This document shows positions 33,566 to 38,149 of a DNA stretch of 38,149 nucleotides, piece after piece (within the stretch, counting starts at the first letter, position 1; every line of letters starts with the position of its first letter). Both the position numbers and the translations under genes were made by a program. Source of the DNA: JAZOTK01 sp045534775 (GTDB lineage Bacteria > Bacillota > Clostridia > RUG12999); assembly GCA_045534775.1 (NCBI GenBank), contig JAZSKI010000076.1:1-38149 (forward strand), given 5' to 3'. The notes under the pieces are model-generated. The model worked only from the letters and a program-made list of their open reading frames with translations. It was not told the DNA's origin and ran no database searches.

Positions 33566-33799
33566 TTATACATTTTCTTTTATCCAAGCCTTTGCCTGTG
33601 CGGCTGTAAAGGGGATTATATTTTCCTCGGGATATTTACTGTCGGCACCGCCTGCAACGTAGAGAAAATAATTTCCTGTACGGGTTTTGAAAAGCTTTTC
33701 CTCATAGCCGACGCTTTCACCAAAACTGCCGAAAGTAATATGCCCTTCAAGAGAAGCGGTATCTGTGTTATAAGTTTTCTTATTTATAATCTTTTTCAT
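33566..33799 (-). CDS. small conserved protein of unknown function
   Basis: A 77-residue protein beginning MKKIINKKTYNTDTAS, with EEKLFKTRTGNYFLYVAGGADSKY in the middle and a helix at the end (FTAAQAKAWIKENV). It resembles small proteins often carried on plasmids and integrative elements in gut Firmicutes, from memory. Here it sits 12 bases after prsA on the same strand with a GGGAG ribosome site, so the two are co-transcribed. No mobile genes are next to it. Function unknown. Confidence 0.75.
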   Translation of the reverse strand: MKKIINKKTYNTDTASLEGHITFGSFGESVGYEEKLFKTRTGNYFLYVAGGADSKYPEENIIPFTAAQAKAWIKENV

Positions 33800-33811
33800 T
33801 TCAATCTCCCA

Positions 33812-34810
33812 TTAATCTTTAATTTTTATTGAATCATATTTTTTAGTATCATTTTCAATTTTTGCAGATGCTTTCCATTCATCAACAAGAGTATCCTCAG
33901 CTTCTGTTTTTATGGCATTTTCTATTGATGAAACATCGTTGGCGGCTATATAGTCATCATAAGAAATAAGAGGATATCTCTTTAGGATATGATAACCGTA
34001 AGATGTTTTCACAGGAGCACTTACTTCGTTTTCCTGTAATTTAAACGCCGCATCCTCGAATTCAGGTACCATCATACCGTTATGAGCAAAGGTATAGCCG
34101 TCAGGATTAGACTTACTGCCCGGGTCTTCGGAAAGCTCTGTTACCGCTGCGTCAAAATCGTTGCCTGCCGCAAGCTTTGCGATAATGTCGTTAGCTTCTG
34201 CTAAAGCCTGCTCGTCGCTACGATACACATTTCCTGACTGAGGGTCGGTGGTTTGTATTAAAATATGCTTTACAGTTCTGTAATTTTCAGCATAATATAC
34301 CTTAAGAGCATCTTCGGTTACGGTAATTTTTCCATCTTCAACGTATTTATCAAAAAGCTTTGTTCTAAGATATGCTTTCTGATACGCAAGATTTAAACCA
34401 TCTGCGGTAAACCCGTACTGTTCGGCGGCAGGAGCAAGCTGTGCCATTGCTTGAGAAATCTGAGACTTAGCTTCCGGACTATCGGCGCTGAAACCCTCTT
34501 CCTTTGCCTTTTGAGCTATAATTGTTGCGTTAATGGCATCGTCAAGAGCACGTTCCTTTGCAACATCGCCGGCTTTTTTGCCTTCAATTTCGGTTGTGTT
34601 CCAAAAATCCTCAGTAGAAGCCGCAGAAGCCGCTGTTTGCTGTAATTGCATTTTTGCCACTGCCAAATAATACATATATTCGCTGGTGAGAATTTTCTCT
34701 CCGTTAACGGTCGCTATTGAAGAAGCATCAACTACTTTTATAAGATTACAACCGCTTACAAGAAAAGTAATCACGGCAAGTGCCAAAAGCTTAAAAAAAC
34801 TCTTTTTCAT
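33812..34810 (-). CDS. prsA: PrsA-like foldase lipoprotein (parvulin peptidyl-prolyl isomerase)
   Basis: A membrane-anchored extracytoplasmic foldase that helps exported proteins fold; the S-layer protein is a likely client, by inference. The 332-residue protein has a lipoprotein signal (MKKSFFKLLALAVITFLVSGC, lipobox LVSGC with Cys21), a SurA-like N-terminal region (VNGEKILTSEYMYY) and a parvulin domain from about 175 to 280 (VKHILIQTT, LSEDPGSKSNPDGY, SYGYHILKRYP). The isomerase core is present. Confidence 0.93.
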   Translation of the reverse strand: MKKSFFKLLALAVITFLVSGCNLIKVVDASSIATVNGEKILTSEYMYYLAVAKMQLQQTAASAASTEDFWNTTEIEGKKAGDVAKERALDDAINATIIAQKAKEEGFSADSPEAKSQISQAMAQLAPAAEQYGFTADGLNLAYQKAYLRTKLFDKYVEDGKITVTEDALKVYYAENYRTVKHILIQTTDPQSGNVYRSDEQALAEANDIIAKLAAGNDFDAAVTELSEDPGSKSNPDGYTFAHNGMMVPEFEDAAFKLQENEVSAPVKTSYGYHILKRYPLISYDDYIAANDVSSIENAIKTEAEDTLVDEWKASAKIENDTKKYDSIKIKD

Positions 34811-34882
34811 AATATTATCACCTTTCTCTCACTTATCTTTTGCAAGTATTCTCCTGTGAGCCAAAGAATATCCACATCAATA

Positions 34883-34911
34883 ATTATACATCATCTAAGG
34901 CCCTTTTTCAA
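34883..34911 (-). promoter_or_regulatory. sigma-A promoter of prsA
   Basis: On the minus strand TTGAAA (34906-34911) and TATAAT (34883-34888) are 17 bases apart. The leader to ATG 34810 is about 65 bases. Confidence 0.75.
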
Positions 34912-34978
34912 CAATGTAATAAAATTTTAATATACACGAAATAAAATTGCAATATACAAGCGAAAATTCGACATTTTT

Positions 34979-35605
34979 CTATTTTATCAGTAGTCTGAAA
35001 AGCCCTATGGCTATCATAACAGCGGCAGGCAAAGTAGCCGCGACAGGCTTGATTTTTTCGTGAAACCTCTGTAATTTTACACCCGAAAAATCTCCAAGAC
35101 GAATAAAAATTATTTCAAAAACACCTATGAGGGGAGGAAGCAAATATCCCGCGGCAGAGGCGGCTCCCAGCCCTACGCCTGTGCTCAAAACATCTGCCGC
35201 AAGAGCTATCCCCACGCTTACGGCTTCAAGGGCATCTATTGTGCCTGAATTATCCGTATCCATCGAAAGGGGATTTCTGACAACCGTTACGGTGATGCCA
35301 AGCGGCTTTATTACTATTTCAGCCAAGGTAAGTTTTTCTACGGATTTTGGCGGCAGGGCATTTTGAATTAAAAACCATCCGCCTGTTAAAATAAGTATAC
35401 CGCTTCCAATATATTGGGCAATTCTGACCGGGAAAATCAGGGAAAGCTGTTTGCCGAAAAAAACAGATATATAGCCAAACAAAACGGAAAGCAGACATAT
35501 TATGACGAGAGAAAACCACGGTATATGAACCTTCTTGATGCCGTACGCCATTCCTACAGCAAAGGCATCAAAGCTCATTAGTATCGAAATTATAACAGTT
35601 AACAT
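34979..35605 (-). CDS. ytaF: sporulation membrane protein YtaF / MntP-like
   Basis: A 208-residue membrane protein with about six helices of the MntP/YtaF type, both ends bearing the SFDAFAVGMAYG (near 11-22) and VSVGIALAADVLSTGVG (near 129-145) motifs. Between them is DTDNSGTIDALE (116-127), which matches the spacing of an EF-hand calcium loop; similar Asp-rich segments are usual in YtaF. MntP exports manganese; YtaF is a sporulation protein of unclear role. No clear ribosome site precedes the ATG. Confidence 0.85.
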   Translation of the reverse strand: MLTVIISILMSFDAFAVGMAYGIKKVHIPWFSLVIICLLSVLFGYISVFFGKQLSLIFPVRIAQYIGSGILILTGGWFLIQNALPPKSVEKLTLAEIVIKPLGITVTVVRNPLSMDTDNSGTIDALEAVSVGIALAADVLSTGVGLGAASAAGYLLPPLIGVFEIIFIRLGDFSGVKLQRFHEKIKPVAATLPAAVMIAIGLFRLLIK

Positions 35606-35621
35606 AGCAATTTAAAATAAA

Positions 35622-35645
35622 GAACTGTATCTTGCGATACAGTTC
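35622..35645 (-). terminator. terminator of the cysteine-rich protein gene
   Basis: A 10-base perfect stem, GAACTGTATC (35622-35631) with GATACAGTTC (35636-35645), has a 4-base loop. On the minus strand it runs into TTTATTTTAAA. Confidence 0.82.
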
Positions 35646-35662
35646 CTGTAAATAATACGATA

Positions 35663-36490
35663 TCAGCAACCGCAGTCTGTTCTGGGAGGATAGAATTCCT
35701 CAAAGGGGAATTTTATTTTTTCAAATAACGTACAGGGGTCATCATCTGTAGTGGATATACAGTCCTTATCGGGAATACAATATTCCATACTGGGCACAAG
35801 GATTTGTACACTACGCTGGAGACGTGCAATTACAAAGATACCAATGGTAACATATACACGTTTGCGGTCATCACGAGGAGGACACAGCCCGCCGTCAAAG
35901 AGACAGCTTATGATTTCGGGAATCGACCCTACGCCTGAAGGAGTATCGTCACAAGGATCGCAGGGATTGTCGCATTTGCATGAGCAGTCACAGCAACCGT
36001 CAATTAATTTTACATTAAGAGCAACGGGGTCAACTACTTCTACTACGGCTTTAGGCAGGTTCGTTCGTCTCGGTAAAATTAAATCCGATGAATCGGGAAC
36101 ATATTTTGACGAGAATATGTAGGCACTGCCTTCTGAACCAAAGAGAATAACCTTCTTTGTATAGGTCGCAAGTCCTTCCAGATTAACGGCCTTTGTCATA
36201 CCGCAGGAGGCTTCGATATATACTCTGAAATAGAAATTAATGTCTACGCCGTAATAGCCTCTGTTGAAGGGCAGAGGTTCAACGTCGGTAGTTACCCAGA
36301 TTATTTCAGCTTTGCGGAATCTGACGGAGGTGGCATTATCAATAATGCCTTGGTCAGCAGCAGAGAAGAAAACCCTTAAATCCTCAAGACATTCTTTATC
36401 CTTACATACGTCAAAGATTTTCTCAGCCTGGATACATACTGTGTCGTTTGAACAGTTTTGATGGGGTACATTGGTTCTGTCAAGTCCCAT
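35663..36490 (-). CDS. cysteine-rich conserved protein, probable spore-layer protein
   Basis: A 275-residue soluble protein with 19 cysteines by my count, seven in a tight cluster at 166-180 (CCDCSCKCDNPCDPC) and a final DCGC. The N-terminal segment (QNCSNDTVCIQAEKIFDVC) and the beta-rich middle look conserved, but I know no function for the family. High cysteine content suggests disulfide cross-linking, as in spore coats and exosporium. The sigma-K-like promoter at 36540-36567 supports that idea. No signal peptide is visible. ATG 36490 lies about 8 bases after AGGAAG. Metal binding by the cluster is another possibility. Confidence 0.65.
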   Translation of the reverse strand: MGLDRTNVPHQNCSNDTVCIQAEKIFDVCKDKECLEDLRVFFSAADQGIIDNATSVRFRKAEIIWVTTDVEPLPFNRGYYGVDINFYFRVYIEASCGMTKAVNLEGLATYTKKVILFGSEGSAYIFSSKYVPDSSDLILPRRTNLPKAVVEVVDPVALNVKLIDGCCDCSCKCDNPCDPCDDTPSGVGSIPEIISCLFDGGLCPPRDDRKRVYVTIGIFVIARLQRSVQILVPSMEYCIPDKDCISTTDDDPCTLFEKIKFPFEEFYPPRTDCGC

Positions 36491-36539
36491 AAAATTCACT
36501 TCCTTTTTATATTTAAACCTGTTATTTCAGGTTCATTAT

Positions 36540-36567
36540 TATAATATGCCGTAACATTAAAAACGTG
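36540..36567 (-). promoter_or_regulatory. sigma-K-like promoter for the cysteine-rich protein
   Basis: On the minus strand a CACG (36564-36567) is followed after 16 bases by CATATTATA (36540-36548), preceded by G. This equals the sigma-K pattern (mACm, 16-17 bases, gCATAnnnTA) in all but one -35 position. The 5' leader to ATG 36490 would be about 43 bases. An overlapping TATAAT lacks a good -35. Confidence 0.5.
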
Positions 36568-36577
36568 CATAAATATA

Positions 36578-36606
36578 TTGCTTTTTTGTTTGTTTTGTGA
36601 TATAAT
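36578..36606 (+). promoter_or_regulatory. candidate sigma-A promoter reading into the right palindromic element
   Basis: TTGCTT (36578-36583) and TATAAT (36601-36606) are 17 bases apart, immediately before the element. It may drive the downstream small gene or transcribe the structured repeat. Confidence 0.4.
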
Positions 36607-36607
36607 G

Positions 36608-36732
36608 ATTTCATTGAAAATGAAATCAACTAAATTTGCCCTTGAGGGCAAGTGAAGTTATCTTGCGATAGTGAAATTTACTTCGTAAGTGAAATTTCAC
36701 CTGGCGGTGAAGTGGCAAACTTAACTTCACTT
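36608..36732. repeat. nested palindromic element (right copy)
   Basis: It opens with the same hairpin as the left copy, ATTTCAT (36608-36614), loop TGAAA, ATGAAAT (36620-36626). The hairpin TTGCCC/GGGCAA (36636-36651) follows. An outer stem AAGTGAAGTTA (36650-36660) pairs with TTAACTTCACTT (36721-36732). Inside are TATC-TTGC-GATA and GTGAAATT...AATTTCAC hairpins. GTGAA words recur through it. It looks like a non-coding dispersed repeat. Confidence 0.7.
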
Positions 36733-36813
36733 TTGAGAATCAAAAACCTCACTGCGTCAGCAACTTCACTGAATGAGTGGCATCTAAATCGTACACTTAT
36801 TTGAAAGCTTGAT

Positions 36814-36906
36814 ATGCAAGGGATAAAAATTCACGATGTTTTGACACAAGGCGAAAAAGTGCAAATGATACTGAAAGGAGTGCCATTATGGAAGAAAAAG
36901 ATATAG
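36814..36906 (+). CDS. possible tiny ORF overlapping the next start
   Basis: An open frame of 30 residues, MQGIKIHDVLTQGEKVQMIL and ten more, runs into the first codons of the following gene in another frame. It reads like protein and could be a leader peptide, or a remnant, but its ribosome site is weak. Chance is a fair alternative. Confidence 0.2.
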   Translation: MQGIKIHDVLTQGEKVQMILKGVPLWKKKI

Positions 36907-37308
36907 TTAAAAATAAGCGAATTATATTAAGTTCAATAGTGATTTTTGTTACATTGATTGTTATATTGATACTGCTTAGCAGTAACTTTAACAGTGAAAT
37001 TTATTTTCATTATGTTTATAATCAAAATACAGGTGCACGACTTTCAATTATCACAAGTTTGTTTTTGTATTTGCTTTTTTGGTGGTTTGCAGGACTTGTT
37101 CTGTCAGCTGTTGTTTTTTTTATTTATGATGAGTGTTTATTATTTTTTGCATAGAAAGGATAAAAAAGTATTTGATAGAAGATATCATCCTGAATATGAG
37201 AAAGAGTTTTACTATGGTGGTTCGGTGGCATTTGCGGCTACATACATTGCAGTTTTACATTTGATGATATTACACCTTTCTGACTTGGCAACTATAAACA
37301 TCCTTTGA
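36888..37308 (+). pseudogene. small membrane protein gene with a frameshift at a T8 run
   Basis: The frame from ATG 36888 (RBS AAAGGAG) encodes two hydrophobic segments (SSIVIFVTLIVILILL; ITSLFLYLLFWWFAGLVLSAVV) and then stops at 37152-37154. The next frame continues cleanly, with SVYYFLHRKDKKVFDRRYHP, YYGGSVAFAATYIAVLHLMI and a stop at 37306-37308. A one-base shift at T8 (37114-37121), as if the true run were T7, joins them into one protein of about 139 residues. It could be a mutation, a sequencing or assembly error, or slippage. Family not recognised. Confidence 0.6.
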
Positions 37309-37331
37309 ATTTTTAGATGGAGGTTATACAT

Positions 37332-37976
37332 ATGGATAATAAAATACAAATATTTGAAGATAAAAGAATAAGAACTGCTTGGAATGAAGAAACAGAGGAA
37401 TGGTATTTTTCTGTTGTTGATGTAGTTGGTGTGTTGACGGATAGTCCAAATCCAAGAAAGTATTGGAGTGTTCTTAAAACTCGCCTAAAAAAAGAAGGAA
37501 ACGAGTCGGCTACAAATTGTAGTCAACTGAAATTAAAATCACATACCGATGGCAAATCGTATAATACAGATGTAGCTGATACTGAACAACTTTTGCGAAT
37601 CATTCAATCAATACCGTCGCCGAAAGCGGAGCCATTCAAATTGTGGTTAGCACAAGTAGGCAGAGAGCGAATTGAAGAAACCATTGACCCGGAACTAACA
37701 ATAGAAAGAGCACTTGAAACATATCTTAAAAAAGGCTATACACGAGAGTGGATAAATCAAAGATTGCAAGCTATTCAGGTGAGGAAAGAACTAACAGATG
37801 AATGGGATGCCAGAGGTGTACAAAAAGGTGTTGAGTATGCAATACTCACAGATGAAATTACAAAAGCTTGGTCTGGAATGACAACGAGGAAATATAAAAA
37901 TCTCAAAGGACTCACAAAAGAAAATTTAAGAGATAATATGAGTACAACTGAACTTATATTAAATATGCTTGCATAA
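37332..37976 (+). CDS. BRO-N / DinD-like protein, cut short by an in-frame TAA
   Basis: The 214-residue product has an N-terminal BRO domain (IRTAWNEETEEWYFSVVDVVGVLT, YWSVLKTRLKKE, LLRIIQSIPSPKAEPFKLWLA), found in phage antirepressors and DinD-like (DNA-damage-inducible) proteins. It ends TTELILNMLA then TAA (37974-37976). The same frame runs on without another stop to the window edge. In relatives, from memory, the sequence continues past LNMLA with an acidic residue; a single change GAA to TAA would explain this. The ATG follows GGAGG (37319-37323). Its role in host defence or damage response is not shown here. Confidence 0.8.
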   Translation: MDNKIQIFEDKRIRTAWNEETEEWYFSVVDVVGVLTDSPNPRKYWSVLKTRLKKEGNESATNCSQLKLKSHTDGKSYNTDVADTEQLLRIIQSIPSPKAEPFKLWLAQVGRERIEETIDPELTIERALETYLKKGYTREWINQRLQAIQVRKELTDEWDARGVQKGVEYAILTDEITKAWSGMTTRKYKNLKGLTKENLRDNMSTTELILNMLA

Positions 37977-38149
37977 ACATCTACTAAGGATATTTCAAAA
38001 GAGGAGCAACCTAAAGGATTTCCCGAGAGTATAGATGTGGCGAAACGTGGAGGTAATGTTGCTAAAATTGCAAGACAGGCTTTAGAAACAGAAACAGGAA
38101 AATCTGTTATTACTTCAAAAAATGCTGTTGAATTAAATCAAGTAGTTAT
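37977..38149 (+). pseudogene. continuation of the BRO/DinD-like gene beyond the stop (partial)
   Basis: The frame after the TAA stays open for 57 codons to the window edge and reads like the C-terminal half of the same protein: TSTKDISKEEQPKGFPES, then VAKRGGNVAKIARQALETE and GKSVITSKNAVELNQVV, matching what I recall of DinD-like tails. No independent ribosome site or ATG is close to the junction. The gene is either a recent pseudogene or needs readthrough. Confidence 0.65.

Noticed and set aside
37974..37976. Recoded TAA (stop-to-amino-acid genetic code)
   Set aside because: Many clear genes in the same window end at TAA (for example rho, dacF, cysS), so TAA is a normal stop here.

Overview
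The window reads as the chromosome of an anaerobic, Gram-positive, endospore-forming Clostridia (Firmicutes) member. The reasons are: ribosomal protein L27 with the Firmicutes N-terminal extension next to its processing protease Prp; the cysE-cysS-mrnC order typical of Firmicutes; Asp23/Gls24 followed by nusB; a SpoVB-like flippase and a YtaF-type sporulation membrane protein; strong AGGAGG ribosome sites; and dispersed palindromic repeats of a type I associate with gut Clostridia. No phage, CRISPR array, rRNA or tRNA gene was recognised. I cannot name the species.

Layout. 1-491: AT-rich left flank with a possible broken gene tail and a nested palindromic element. 492-3622 (+): a polytopic GT-C/DUF6056-like membrane protein and an acyl-CoA synthetase. 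3746-6800 (-): SpoVB/MurJ-like flippase, XRE regulator with an S24-like C-terminal half, and AraC regulator. 6978-10753 (+): rho, a DacF-type carboxypeptidase, a stalk-domain secreted protein and Asp23/Gls24. 10863-26503 (+): a very tight run of genes, many overlapping: nusB, a TsaD-like paralogue, xseA, xseB, ispA, divergent PAP2, cinA, recA, recX, rimO, pgsA, purine nucleoside phosphorylase, cysE, cysS, mrnC, alpha/beta hydrolase, membrane-anchored MurF-like ligase and ddl. 26856-29894 (+): a large S-layer-homology protein with tandem promoters, a long leader and its own codon bias. 29971-30430: a composite block of palindromes. 30507-36490 (-): cysK; the rplU-prp-rpmA operon with an L21 leader; a cation diffusion facilitator; a small mobile-element-type protein; prsA; ytaF; and a cysteine-rich protein behind a sigma-K-like promoter. 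36500-38149 (+): accessory AT-rich flank with a second nested palindromic element, a frameshifted membrane-protein gene and a BRO/DinD-like gene with an in-frame stop.

How the genes work together. Most of the window is housekeeping: transcription termination and antitermination (rho, nusB), DNA repair (xseAB, recA-recX, cinA), isoprenoid and phospholipid supply (ispA, pgsA, PAP2-like), cysteine synthesis and use (cysE, cysK, cysS), and ribosome assembly. A second theme is the envelope: DacF, Asp23, the MurF-like/Ddl pair, PrsA, the flippase and the S-layer protein.

Points most worth a second look: xseA has no ATG/GTG/TTG start and appears to begin at AUA, overlapping the stop of the preceding gene; two palindromic elements share one architecture but have different stem words; the accessory right flank carries one frameshift and one in-frame TAA; a cysteine-rich protein of unknown function has a sigma-K-like promoter; and the MurF-like ligase carries a membrane domain next to Ddl and an alpha/beta hydrolase.
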